In this document: in pieces, positions 32,110 to 42,100 of the stretch
Position numbering within the stretch: the stretch's first letter is position 1
How the letters are laid out: the number at the start of each line of letters is the position of its first letter
Position numbers and translations under genes: made by a program
From: Prevotella sp.
GTDB lineage: Bacteria > Bacteroidota > Bacteroidia > Bacteroidales > Bacteroidaceae
Length of the DNA: 56,214 bases
Assembly: GCA_017470055.1 (NCBI GenBank)
Contig: JAFUFD010000097.1
Coordinates: 1 to 56,214, forward strand
Direction: 5' to 3'
The notes under the pieces: model-generated
Database searches by the model: none
Told to the model about the DNA's origin: nothing
The model's input: the letters and a program-made list of their open reading frames with translations, nothing else

Positions 32110-34635
32110 TTATTTCAAGGTCTCAGGGGCTCCCAAGTAACTCTTATGCATACCTCCTAAGTTAATAAGGACTTTCTGGAGCACCAGCGCATTGTCGAGC
32201 GGACGGATGCGCAGGGTATGCTTACCTGCCTTCAAGGCATGGATGGTCTGCGAGTCGATGACATGCTCACGATGCCAGGCATTACCTGTCTCACCATTGT
32301 AGTCACCGTTGATATTGATGACCTGTTCCTCGCCACCATCGAAACTGACGGCATAGCGCAGACCTGTCGTATTGAAATTCAGCGTAGGACAGAAGCGCAG
32401 GGTGACACGAGCCGTCGCCTCTGCGGGAATCTCCATGTCGTACTCCAATGCCATGCCGTCGACAGGGGCTGTCACGGGCTGTGGGGTAATGGCGGAGAGG
32501 GTACGTCCCATCTCTGGAATCACCGTCCACTTCGCCTGTTTGCCATCCGTCTTACGAGTGAAATGCTCCGCCTCGATGCTCACATAACCGTCCTTGCCAG
32601 TAAAGACAGGTGTCCCCTTCGGCTGGGTATACGTGATATAGGCGGGTGTCGGCAGGGTGATAGCGGCAGGGGCATTGCCCTCCACACGTTTCACCTCTGG
32701 CATAATCTTCTTGTCGGGCGACTTCCAAGACTTATAACCTATATATTGCTCGTCCATCATATGGTTCCACTTTCCACCGTTCATTTTATGATACTGGTCG
32801 GCAAGGGCGGCATCTTTCTTGAAACAGTCCTCTACCCGCTTTGCCCATCCGTTTGCCATCGGATCTTTCTTCTTGGCAAGACGCTGGTTCATTGCCTGGG
32901 CGTAGTACATATCATAGAGGTTTGCCATCGCCTTGGTGGGATAGCCTAAGAGTTGGAACCACGCATCTTGCATCTGCTGGGGCAGTTTGCTGCCTAATGC
33001 GTCAGCATCGAGGGCAAGTTGGTCGTACTCTCCTGTGACACGAGCCCACTCATCGTAGTTAATCACGGAATAGGTACGCATATTGAGTAACTCTGGAGTG
33101 ACACGGCGGTTGAACTTGGCATAGGTGCGCAACAGGCGTGCCGCCTCCTCGGCATACTGGTCGCCAAAAACACTACGACAGAACTCCACACTGTGCTGTG
33201 ACAGGTTATTGGGATTGAACTGGTCGGGGTTCCACGCCATATCGAGGAAGAAGGTGATGGGGTATTCCATCGGCTTCAAGTCACCCACATTCAGAATCCA
33301 CATCTGGTCAACACCATATTGATAGGTGAGATTCATCTGCTCCCAGATACGGGGTATCGGGCTCACGTTAATCCACTTGGAGTTGCGGGGACCGCCCACG
33401 TAGTCGACGTGGTAGTACATACCGAAACCACCTTTGCGCTTCTTGCTATCCAAGGCAGGCAGACGACGGATATTACCCCAGTTGTCGTCACACAACAACA
33501 GGATAATATCATCGGGCACCTGCATCCCCTGGTCGTAGAAGTCCTGTACCTCTTTATATAATGCCCATACCTGAGGGACATCAGCGGCTTTCTTACCAGT
33601 GACCTTCTCCAACAGTTCACGCTGCTCCTTGACGATCTGCTCCATCAGTTCCACGGAAGCCTTGTCCTCCATTGCCTCATCACCGTCACCACGCATACCG
33701 ACAGTATACATCGTCTCCCAGTCTTTGGCACGCTCCACGCCGCCACGCCAGAAGTCCATCATCTCGTCGTGGTTGGTGGTGAAACTCCATTTGCCATGTC
33801 CCTTGCGACGCTTCCAGTCCTGCTGGGCAAGTGCCATCGGCTCATGGTGGGAGGTACCCATCACAATACCCATCTTACTGGCAAGAGGACCATTCTCTTT
33901 GTCATCATCATAGAAAGCGCTGCCCCACATGGCGGGCCACATATAGTTTGCCTTCAGACGGAGCATCAACTCAAAGATGTGCTGGTAGCACTTGGCATTG
34001 ATACCACCGAATTTCTCAACAGCCCAGTTGCCAAACGAGGGCCACTCGTCATTGATAAAGATACCACGGTAGCGCACCTTCGGCTCTCCATCGGTATAGA
34101 CACCTTTCTTGATATAGATGTCAGAATGGGGCGCCACGGGAACATCGGCAAACCAATACCAGGGTGACACGCCCATCTGGCGTGACAACTCATAGATACC
34201 ATAGATAGTACCTCGCTTGTCACTGCCTGCGATGACCAGTGCCTGAGGAACTCCGTTTACGGGTTTGTCGACGACTTGCAGGAGGTATTTCTCCGTCTTG
34301 CCCTGCAGGTCTTTCTTCGAGATCTTCCCTGCGCTCATCAACTGCTGGATGGTCTGGGACTTCGGACTACCGATGATAATACAGGGGGTGTTGGCTGTTG
34401 GCGATTGGCTGTTGGCTGTCGGGGCAACACCCGTCACCGCCTTGAAGTCTGCCTGCAGACTCTCTATCGCCATGCGTACCCCCTCGTCTTCTTGGGCATC
34501 ATAGACGATATTCAACACCTGACCGCCCTTTGCCACGGCAAGAGCGGCATCCCCTTTCTTAAACGTCACAAACTGGTCGGCTGCCTGAGCGGCGACCGTT
34601 GTGAGAAGCATCCATGCAAGAAATAATTTCTTCAT
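32110..34635 (-). CDS. GH115 xylan alpha-1,2-glucuronidase
   Basis: This 841-residue secreted enzyme has a signal peptide (about 1-18, ending AAQA). GH115 signatures include RYRGIFINDEWPSFGNWAVE, LKANYMWPAMWGSAFYDDD, MGTSHHEPM, TVGMRGDGDEAM and YYHVDYVGGPRNSKWIN. A C-terminal beta domain begins around residue 670 (YVSIEAEHFTRK). GH115 removes (4-O-methyl)-glucuronic acid from internal or terminal xylose of xylan, unlike GH67. The freed uronate fits the mannonate dehydratase gene at the left edge. It starts a two-gene operon with the SGNH esterase and has a near-consensus promoter. Family assignment is very secure. Confidence 0.95.
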   Translation of the reverse strand: MKKLFLAWMLLTTVAAQAADQFVTFKKGDAALAVAKGGQVLNIVYDAQEDEGVRMAIESLQADFKAVTGVAPTANSQSPTANTPCIIIGSPKSQTIQQLMSAGKISKKDLQGKTEKYLLQVVDKPVNGVPQALVIAGSDKRGTIYGIYELSRQMGVSPWYWFADVPVAPHSDIYIKKGVYTDGEPKVRYRGIFINDEWPSFGNWAVEKFGGINAKCYQHIFELMLRLKANYMWPAMWGSAFYDDDKENGPLASKMGIVMGTSHHEPMALAQQDWKRRKGHGKWSFTTNHDEMMDFWRGGVERAKDWETMYTVGMRGDGDEAMEDKASVELMEQIVKEQRELLEKVTGKKAADVPQVWALYKEVQDFYDQGMQVPDDIILLLCDDNWGNIRRLPALDSKKRKGGFGMYYHVDYVGGPRNSKWINVSPIPRIWEQMNLTYQYGVDQMWILNVGDLKPMEYPITFFLDMAWNPDQFNPNNLSQHSVEFCRSVFGDQYAEEAARLLRTYAKFNRRVTPELLNMRTYSVINYDEWARVTGEYDQLALDADALGSKLPQQMQDAWFQLLGYPTKAMANLYDMYYAQAMNQRLAKKKDPMANGWAKRVEDCFKKDAALADQYHKMNGGKWNHMMDEQYIGYKSWKSPDKKIMPEVKRVEGNAPAAITLPTPAYITYTQPKGTPVFTGKDGYVSIEAEHFTRKTDGKQAKWTVIPEMGRTLSAITPQPVTAPVDGMALEYDMEIPAEATARVTLRFCPTLNFNTTGLRYAVSFDGGEEQVININGDYNGETGNAWHREHVIDSQTIHALKAGKHTLRIRPLDNALVLQKVLINLGGMHKSYLGAPETLK

Positions 34636-34688
34636 ATCTATAGTTTTTTACGATTTTGTCACTTATTCGGTTTCCCGATTCTCGCTGG

Positions 34689-34719
34689 CAAAGATAAAAA
34701 GGATGTTTTATACGTGCAA
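34689..34719 (-). promoter_or_regulatory. Promoter of the GH115-esterase operon
   Basis: On the minus strand TTG (34717-34719) and TATCTTTG (34689-34696) are 20 bp apart. The leader to the GH115 start is about 50 nt. Confidence 0.75.
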
Positions 34720-34815
34720 TAGCGTGTAACAAAATCGTAAATGAATGCAACGAAAACAGAAAGTCAGACAGACATCCCAAAAAGGAGATGAAACAAATGA
34801 TTTAGTCTATGAAAC

Positions 34816-34849
34816 AAGAAAAGGCGCTTCACACGAAACGCCTTTTCTT
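34816..34849 (-). terminator. Terminator hairpin after the outer-membrane barrel gene
   Basis: Arms AAGAAAAGGCG and CGCCTTTTCTT (11 bp, perfect) lie 6 bp after the stop of the gene ending at 34856. On the minus strand the T-rich 3' arm and GTTTC follow, as expected of an intrinsic terminator. Confidence 0.75.
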
Positions 34850-34855
34850 AATATC

Positions 34856-37825
34856 TTAGAATCTCGGACCGCCAAAGCCTCCCCCACCGGGACGACCACC
34901 ACCAGGACCACCAAAGCCACCACCCCGACGACCGCCAGCACCTCCACCAGGACCTCCCTCAGGTCCTCTCGGACCGCCATTCTTACCACCAAAGATATTC
35001 AAGCGATAGATAACGTGCAGCATGGCATAGTTGGTAATGGCGTTATACTCGGTATCACTTCTGCGCATCGCATCCACCGTGCGACTGAAAGTTGACTGCT
35101 GGTGTAGGATGTCATACATCTGGAGTGAGAGTGTCAAGGCGTTACCACGAAGGAAAGAGTGTGACAACTGGGCGTTCCATATCAACTCATTGGTATTCAT
35201 CGATGCGTCGTTATACCCACGCCGACTGTTCATATTCATACTCGTGGAGAGTTGGGTTCCCCAAGGTGCCGTCAACTGCAAACTACCACCATACGAGAAA
35301 GTCCACGTATCAAGGTCATTATTGCTCTGCAACTCACTGCGGGCATGCATATACTCCAACGAGCCGTTGAGTTCAAACTCCAACCAGTCGTTACGATAAC
35401 TTGCCGCCAAGCGCTCATTGACCGTTGTACTACGTGTCGTCGATTTCTGTGAGTTGGCATTCCGATCCACACTCACATAGCCAACACTATTGGCATAGCG
35501 CAAGGTCGTGAACGTGTTGACATTGAAGAAACCTGCCGAGTCGATAGCGGTATTAAACATAAACATACCGAAGGTGTTCCAGTTACCATTGATATTCTCG
35601 GGTCTGGTGGTACGTCCACCCGACTTCTCGTCGTAGGTCACCATGTTCGAGATGGAGTTGTTGGTGGTCGAGAAGTTCAAATGAGCCATGATACTCCGCT
35701 GATGGTTCTGGATATAGTTATTATAGAACAAGCGGAAGTTCTGGGTGAACGAGGGTTTCAGACCCGGATTACCCTTCCGGATATTCAGGGGGTCGCTGTC
35801 GTCGGTGATATCCAACAGGTCGCTCATCGAGGGCTGACTACTGTTGGCACGATACGTGAAACGCAACTGGCTCACCTTAGATATCTTCCAACGGAAGTCT
35901 GCTGTCGGAGCAAAATTCGTCACTGTACGAACCGTATCGGTATGCACCCCCTGATAGTCTTGGGTGAAATGAGAGCGTTGCGGCATCAACTGCAAACCGA
36001 CATTCAGGTTATATGCCTTCCGGACAACACGCAGCATGATCTCTGCTGTATGATTGTAGTTACGGTATTCAGAGAAACGACTTAACTTATCGTCCCTGTA
36101 GTCCGCCAAGGGAGTACCTGGTCCCAGCAAGGCGAGATACTCTTCCCAACCACGATAGAGCGGGGTTACCCCAAAGAAATCAGCGGCAACATCATAGAAG
36201 TCGTACGTGGCACGGTCGCTCTTGGTATAACTGTACTGATACTGATAACTGAACTGGAGATAGGTCTGGCGGAAGATGGGCTCACTATAGGTGGCACGGA
36301 TGCCATAGTTCCAGTTCTTGGTGGGAGTCACGGCATAACGGTTAGCCTGATAGGTAGAGTCGTTGCCTTGCTTGTTCAACAATTGGAAATACTCCACCAA
36401 ACTATTGGAGAACGACTTGCTCGTGCCCTCGCCCGCATTGCCAGAGAAGCGCAGGGTGATATTCCTCCCGTTATTATTCAGTCGGCGGTTGAGTTGCAAC
36501 CAGCCTCCCGCACTCTTCGAGTCACTATAGGAGATGGAGTTGTTCAGGTTCCTGTTCTTGACAATGCCATGGTCTTTCAATATCTGCAACACCTCATCGT
36601 CAAGAGGATTGCCCACATACTGATAAGGATCCTCGTCGAAAGTCAGTGACAGCCCCTCACTCAGTCCGTCGCTGGAGTTATAGTTGAACTGCGGGCGCAG
36701 CATGATATTCGTCATGGAGTCAGGCGTCCATTCCAGACGAAAACGGGCATCCCAACTATTGCTACGGGAGAGGTTGCTGCTAAGACTGTTACCAAACGAC
36801 GAGGTCGTACCACTCATAAAGTCCTCTGTGGAACGACGTACGACAGCATCCCCGTCCCGATGGTTCCATCGGATACTGGCATCAAACTTCAAGAGGTCTT
36901 TCTTCTCGTAGTTAAGATTAAAGCCTGCCATCTTCGTGGCTGTCAGACCTTGCCTGCCACCTCCGAAACGACCACCTCCCCCGCCAGGGAATCCCATATC
37001 GTTCACATTATTAGCACTCAAAGGAACGAATATTTTCAGGTCAGAACTCTGCATACCAGCAAACAGTCGCCCGCTGTAACGGTTTCGGGTACCTGCCGCC
37101 AAGTCGGCATTCAGCATGAAACCTTTGTTCATACCCCGCTTGATACCAAAGTCAAGCACCGTCTCTTCCTCACCATCATCGATACCGCTGACACGGGCAA
37201 GGTCACTCTTCTGGTCGTAAGCCTTCACACGCTCCACGATAGAGGTAGGCAGGTTCTTCATCGCCGTCTTGGTATCGCCCGTCATAAACTCTTTCCCGTC
37301 AATGAGGATTTTCTTCACCTCTTTTCCGTTAATGGTCACCTTACCATCGTCATCCACCTGTGCTCCAGGTAACTTACGGACCAGTTCCTCAATGACAGAG
37401 CCCTCTGGGGTACGGTAGGCTGAGGCATTATACACGAAGGTGTCCTCCTTCAGGGTCACCTTTGCCGCCTGTCCTGTGACAATGGCACCTTTCAGCATGA
37501 TAGCATCCGGGCTTAGGCTGACAGTCCCTAAGGCGATGTCTTTGTCGGCAGCCACCTTCACCGTCTTGGTGTAAGGCTTAAAGCCCACACAAGTGATCTG
37601 AATGATATAGTTACCAGCGGCAGGTGCCTTGACACGGAATTTTCCGTCCAAGTCGGTCAGCGCCCCTGTCACCATCGTGCTATCGGTCTTCAATAGCCTA
37701 ACAGTCGTTTGTGCCACAGGTTCCTGAGAGTCACTCTCAAGCACCTTTCCCGTAATGTTTCTCTGAGCCATCGCCTGTATCCCCGATACGGCAATGAGCA
37801 TGAACAGCAACAATTTCTTCATCAT
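34856..37825 (-). CDS. TonB-dependent-like outer-membrane barrel protein with Gly-rich tail
   Basis: This 989-residue protein has a signal peptide (about 1-20, ending QAMA), a carboxypeptidase-regulatory-like domain (about 23-110, GKVLESDSQEPVAQTTVRLL), a plug-like region (GSVIEELVRKLPGAQVDDDG, KKILIDGKEFMTGD) and a large beta-barrel of the OMP_b-brl_3 type. It is not a SusC: no SusD partner is adjacent. The C-terminus after about residue 945 is an unusual Gly/Pro/Arg tail (GGPGGGAGGRRGGGFGG), and a shorter Gly-rich loop (GFPGGGGGRFGGGRQG) occurs in the barrel near residue 280. Relatives are thought to handle peptides, metals or signalling; the substrate is unknown. It forms a single-gene unit with a terminator. 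Confidence 0.85.
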   Translation of the reverse strand: MMKKLLLFMLIAVSGIQAMAQRNITGKVLESDSQEPVAQTTVRLLKTDSTMVTGALTDLDGKFRVKAPAAGNYIIQITCVGFKPYTKTVKVAADKDIALGTVSLSPDAIMLKGAIVTGQAAKVTLKEDTFVYNASAYRTPEGSVIEELVRKLPGAQVDDDGKVTINGKEVKKILIDGKEFMTGDTKTAMKNLPTSIVERVKAYDQKSDLARVSGIDDGEEETVLDFGIKRGMNKGFMLNADLAAGTRNRYSGRLFAGMQSSDLKIFVPLSANNVNDMGFPGGGGGRFGGGRQGLTATKMAGFNLNYEKKDLLKFDASIRWNHRDGDAVVRRSTEDFMSGTTSSFGNSLSSNLSRSNSWDARFRLEWTPDSMTNIMLRPQFNYNSSDGLSEGLSLTFDEDPYQYVGNPLDDEVLQILKDHGIVKNRNLNNSISYSDSKSAGGWLQLNRRLNNNGRNITLRFSGNAGEGTSKSFSNSLVEYFQLLNKQGNDSTYQANRYAVTPTKNWNYGIRATYSEPIFRQTYLQFSYQYQYSYTKSDRATYDFYDVAADFFGVTPLYRGWEEYLALLGPGTPLADYRDDKLSRFSEYRNYNHTAEIMLRVVRKAYNLNVGLQLMPQRSHFTQDYQGVHTDTVRTVTNFAPTADFRWKISKVSQLRFTYRANSSQPSMSDLLDITDDSDPLNIRKGNPGLKPSFTQNFRLFYNNYIQNHQRSIMAHLNFSTTNNSISNMVTYDEKSGGRTTRPENINGNWNTFGMFMFNTAIDSAGFFNVNTFTTLRYANSVGYVSVDRNANSQKSTTRSTTVNERLAASYRNDWLEFELNGSLEYMHARSELQSNNDLDTWTFSYGGSLQLTAPWGTQLSTSMNMNSRRGYNDASMNTNELIWNAQLSHSFLRGNALTLSLQMYDILHQQSTFSRTVDAMRRSDTEYNAITNYAMLHVIYRLNIFGGKNGGPRGPEGGPGGGAGGRRGGGFGGPGGGRPGGGGFGGPRF

Positions 37826-37944
37826 ATTACGATAATCATGCTTTTAGGACGCACAATCATTGGGAAAGTTTAAGCCACTGGGCAAAAAAAATGTCTTTTC
37901 TACAATTATTTCGCTTTTTATCCACGTATTTACATTTTTTATAG

Positions 37945-37952
37945 TAATTTTG
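37945..37952 (+). promoter_or_regulatory. Putative aroB promoter, -7 element
   Basis: TAATTTTG, followed by CAACCG, matches TAnnTTTG and lies 10 bp before the ATG at 37962. It fixes the gene start, as the longer upstream reading would lie before the transcription start. Confidence 0.6.
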
Positions 37953-37961
37953 CAACCGAAA

Positions 37962-39023
37962 ATGGAACAACAGAAGGTTATCATCTCAGAATATCTGCAA
38001 CAGACGCTCAGTGTTGCCGTGGAGGAATGCGCCCACGACCGCCTGCTGGTGCTTGTCGACGAGACAACAAAACGCTGCTGTCTGCCTTTGGTGAAAGACT
38101 ATGAGTGCATGAGAGAGGCACAGGTCATCACGATTGGGACCACCGACACTCATAAGACGCTCGACACCCTCACCCATGTCTGGAGCGAGATGCAGCGACT
38201 GGGTGCCACCCGCCATTCCCTGATGATCAACTTAGGAGGTGGCATGGTGACTGACTTAGGCGGTTTTGCCGCCTCAACGTTCAAGCGTGGTATACCTTAT
38301 ATTAATATACCCACCACCCTGCTATCCATGGTGGATGCCAGTGTGGGAGGCAAGACGGGCATCAACTTCGGAGGTCTGAAGAATGAGATTGGAGTCTTCA
38401 ACAATGCCCGTTGTGTGATTCTCGATACCACTTTCCTACAAACACTTGACCAAGAGAATGTCCTCTCTGGCTATGCCGAGATGCTCAAGCACGGACTCAT
38501 CGACAGCGAGAGCCACTGGGCAGAACTGGTTAATTTCGATATAGAGTCTATAGACAATATAAAGAATCAGGAATCTATAACCCGACTCCTTGCTAGAAGC
38601 GTTGCCGTCAAGCAACATATTGTCACGGAAGACCCTACGGAGAAAGGCATTCGCAAGGCACTGAACCTCGGGCATACAATAGGGCATGCCTTTGAGTCGT
38701 TTGCCTTAAAGCACAAGCCTGTCCTCCATGGTTATGCGGTAGCCTACGGACTGGTGGTCGAGTTATATCTCTGTTGCGTCAAGACAGGATTCCCGCAGGA
38801 TAAGATGCGCCAGACTGTCAACTTCATCAAGGAGCACTATGGACGCATGGCTATCACCTGCGACGACTACCCTTACCTGCTGGAACTGATGCACCACGAC
38901 AAGAAGAACGTGGGCAGCGACATCAACTTCACCCTGTTGGGTGGTATTGGAGACATCCGCATCAACCAGACAGCATCAGAAGAAGAGATCAAGGAGGCGT
39001 TAGACTTCTACCGTGAGGTCTGA
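37962..39023 (+). CDS. aroB: 3-Dehydroquinate synthase
   Basis: Started at ATG 37962 (MEQQKVIISEYLQQ) the protein is 353 residues, normal for AroB. It converts DAHP to 3-dehydroquinate in the shikimate pathway, using NAD and a metal ion. Family motifs are INLGGGMVTDLGGFAASTFKRG, PTTLLSMVDASVGGKTGIN, YAEMLKHGLI and LNLGHTIGHAFE, with metal-binding His residues in the last. An open frame extends upstream to 37860, but it starts with a hydrophobic stretch not found in AroB and precedes the promoter element. It is a solitary housekeeping gene, unlinked in function to its surface-protein neighbours, and ends at a bidirectional hairpin. Confidence 0.95.
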   Translation: MEQQKVIISEYLQQTLSVAVEECAHDRLLVLVDETTKRCCLPLVKDYECMREAQVITIGTTDTHKTLDTLTHVWSEMQRLGATRHSLMINLGGGMVTDLGGFAASTFKRGIPYINIPTTLLSMVDASVGGKTGINFGGLKNEIGVFNNARCVILDTTFLQTLDQENVLSGYAEMLKHGLIDSESHWAELVNFDIESIDNIKNQESITRLLARSVAVKQHIVTEDPTEKGIRKALNLGHTIGHAFESFALKHKPVLHGYAVAYGLVVELYLCCVKTGFPQDKMRQTVNFIKEHYGRMAITCDDYPYLLELMHHDKKNVGSDINFTLLGGIGDIRINQTASEEEIKEALDFYREV

Positions 39024-39069
39024 TTCCTTCCACAAGATACTACTACCTATTTAGATTGCTAACAACCGA

Positions 39070-39103
39070 AGGCGGGACACATCCGTGAGGATACGTCCCG
39101 CTT
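39070..39103. terminator. Bidirectional terminator hairpin
   Basis: GCGGGAC and GTCCCGC enclose a second stem ATCC/GGAT with a GTGA loop, between aroB and the oppositely directed giant gene. TATATTTTG follows on the plus strand. Confidence 0.7.
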
Positions 39104-39131
39104 ATATTTTGTCTTAACTGGCTGGAATTTC

Positions 39132-42100
39132 CTATTCCACCAACACCTTCTTCGTCACTTGGCATTTCTCCGTAGCGGCTTTGACGACAGCAACACCCTT
39201 CGGCAGAGGCACCTCATAGTTTGCCACACCAGGGTTCGCACGATAGAGGAGGCGTCCGCCCAGATCATAGGCTGCGACATACGTCAAAGGCGCTGTGGTG
39301 GTTGACAGCACACGGGCACCCCCGACATGGGGTATCACCTGGATATTGCTCTCCGCTACCGCCTCCTCCAACGGTCCCGTCACGATATAGTAACGGTTCT
39401 GGGTAGAGCCTGGCACACGCACCTTACTCCCCTCCTTTAACGGAGTAATTTGCTGTTCCAGCGCATCGTAGAGTCGCAACTCCTGTCCCAATGTCTCAAC
39501 ACCCGTAAAGGTCAGCGTCACCGCATCGTAACTGTTGCTCTCAATACCGATAGGCAACGAGCGGAAGTCGTGCAGACGGTTAACGCTGGTGGCAAGTCGC
39601 CCTGTCAGCGTATACACCACGGGAATGTCATTGGTGACACCCTCCACCACGAAGGTCTCCAAATCCTCTTCCACCTTAAATGTATTACTTGCCGTCTCAC
39701 TGACATAGACCCGTGCCTCACTGGTATTACCATCACGCTCGGCAAGGATATTGAGGTATCGGCTCTCACCATGATCCGATTCTGGAACGATGGTTTCCAA
39801 AACCACTGGCGAGGTATTTTCCCGTCCAGCCACCATCATATCGGCAGTGAAAGTGACATCTACCTGACTGACACTTCCTGGCGCTTTCACGAAGAACGCA
39901 TAGCGGGCAGGCATCACCATATTACCCATATAGCCCTCGCCATTCTTTCCGCCACGGAAACTCATATCCGTCCATTTCCACGAAGCGCCTCCTAAGGTCG
40001 TCGTCACATCCGCATTGGTTGAGGCGACCTCATCCTCGTCCTTGAGTGTCAGGTATGCAGGTACTAAAGAGGTATTCTCGGCAAAGAACCTCTCCATATC
40101 CAGTCCACAGATGAAAGGATTGGCGACGAGGAAGTAGCCTACCTTGCTTCCGCCTTCGTTCTTCAGCGTTATCGTATATGAGGCACCCGCCTTCAGGGCA
40201 TCCGAGCGGAGTTTACCACGATGAGGCAGATAGACTGTCTGAGCATCTGGAGCCACTGGGGCATCATCCTCTACGATGTCGACATGTACTCTGTCTCCAA
40301 CATCCTTATAAGATTGGTTCCAGTCCCATATCTCGTAGAATGTGTCCTCCTTCGGCAGACGGAATACCGTCTTTACGGTGCTGTCATCAGAGGTTTCCTT
40401 CAGGTTATTAATCGGCAGCACACTAAAGCCACCGTCACTATAACGCACGGTATGGTCATTGTAGACACCGCTCCACGTACCTTTCACGGCGACATTTGCC
40501 TTACTATTGCCAATAGGCTTATATGTCAAACGCCTCAGATAGTCATCGGCATTGAGCCCGTCATCTTCAACCCACTTGAAATCACGCCCATCAGTGGCTT
40601 GCCACTCTCCTGTTTCCCCTGAGCCAAGATTTACCGTCTGACTACCATCGGTAGAATCCCATACGGCACCACGCTCATAGAGTACCGCCTTCGCCTTATC
40701 CCAGGAGCGCTGATAGACGGCAGGAGAGAAACGGTCGTAGTCCGTGGTATTGAAAACGACATCCTCGTAATAAGTGGTCTCCTGACGTGCTGTTCCCGTA
40801 GGCGCATACCACTCACCAGACAGCATATCCTGTAATGGAGAACTGAGCAGGTGCCATTTATTCTTTGACAGCGCATACTCTATCCATGCCTTATTATAAG
40901 TAAGGTAGTGCGCCTTCACCAGTTCCGTCTCTGGCTGGAAGGCTATCTTGTCACAGACATTGGAGGAATAGAGTTCGGTCACCAAGTCGCCCACGCCAGC
41001 ATCCTCATCATAATAGCACTCACTTTGCTTGTCAGCACTTGCCTCACTCTCAAGTGTAGCGTTCCACTCTCTCGCCTGGAAGTCGTAACGGATGAGCGGT
41101 GACGACGTTTCCCGCATCAGGGGGAAACCATTAACACCCAATGGCGCATCATACAGTTCCGATGCGGGTACATTCTCCTTGGTCAGCATTAGGATATTAG
41201 TACAATAGAGTGGTGCGAAACCTTGACGACGCTCTCGATCGCCCTTGGTCACGTAATTATAAGCATCGCCATTATCCTCCCCTACGGTCTCTGGATCACC
41301 ATTCGGCATATATTTGTCTTTCAATGAGGCTCCATTACCAGCATACAACTCATCATAATCTGCGCGTCGCCAGTTCTCGTCATTATTCCAGTCCGTATTG
41401 CTGGAGCCACCTGTCCATACCTCATAGTCAGGCACAATTTTCAGGATGACATCCATGGTTCCCTCGCAGGTCACAGGGAAACCATCTGCATTGAAGTAGA
41501 AACCATAGAAGCCGAGTTTTGATCCCGAACTGAGCATGTAGTAAGTACTGTTAGCCTTTACTGGGAACTGTACGAAGCCATAGAGTTTCTCGCTCACCTT
41601 GTCATCGGGTGTCAGGTATTTCACGGTACCCTCCTTGTCGGTGATGATAATCTGGTCGTTGATACATACTGCCTCTTCCTCTTCTTTCTTTTCTATCACG
41701 AATAGCGATTTACCGTCGTTCAACACGATACCTGCCTTGATATATCCATCACTATTGGGCACAAACTTATAATAGGTACCACTGACAGGTAGTTTAGGTG
41801 TCGAGTCACTCTTTTTATAGCCTGAGTTTGAGTTGTCTTTAGGATTGCTGCCACCAATCACGTAATGCTGCATATTGGCATCCAGTTTATTATCCTTTTC
41901 TTCCCATTTATTATCTGCGCCATAGATCAGTGTCACATCGGTCGGATTTTCCCCAGTATTGTGTGTCAGAGTTGTCTCCGCACCGCCTAAGATATACCCA
42001 TCAGTGACGACATACTGCTGAGTAGTCGTTCCAAACATCTCCTCATAGTATATACGAAGGGTATAACTGTATCCCTCACGCACCTTGAAGTCAGGCGTAA

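Noticed and set aside
37860-37961. 34-residue hydrophobic extension of AroB
   Set aside because: It precedes the TAATTTTG promoter element, and AroB starts normally at 37962.
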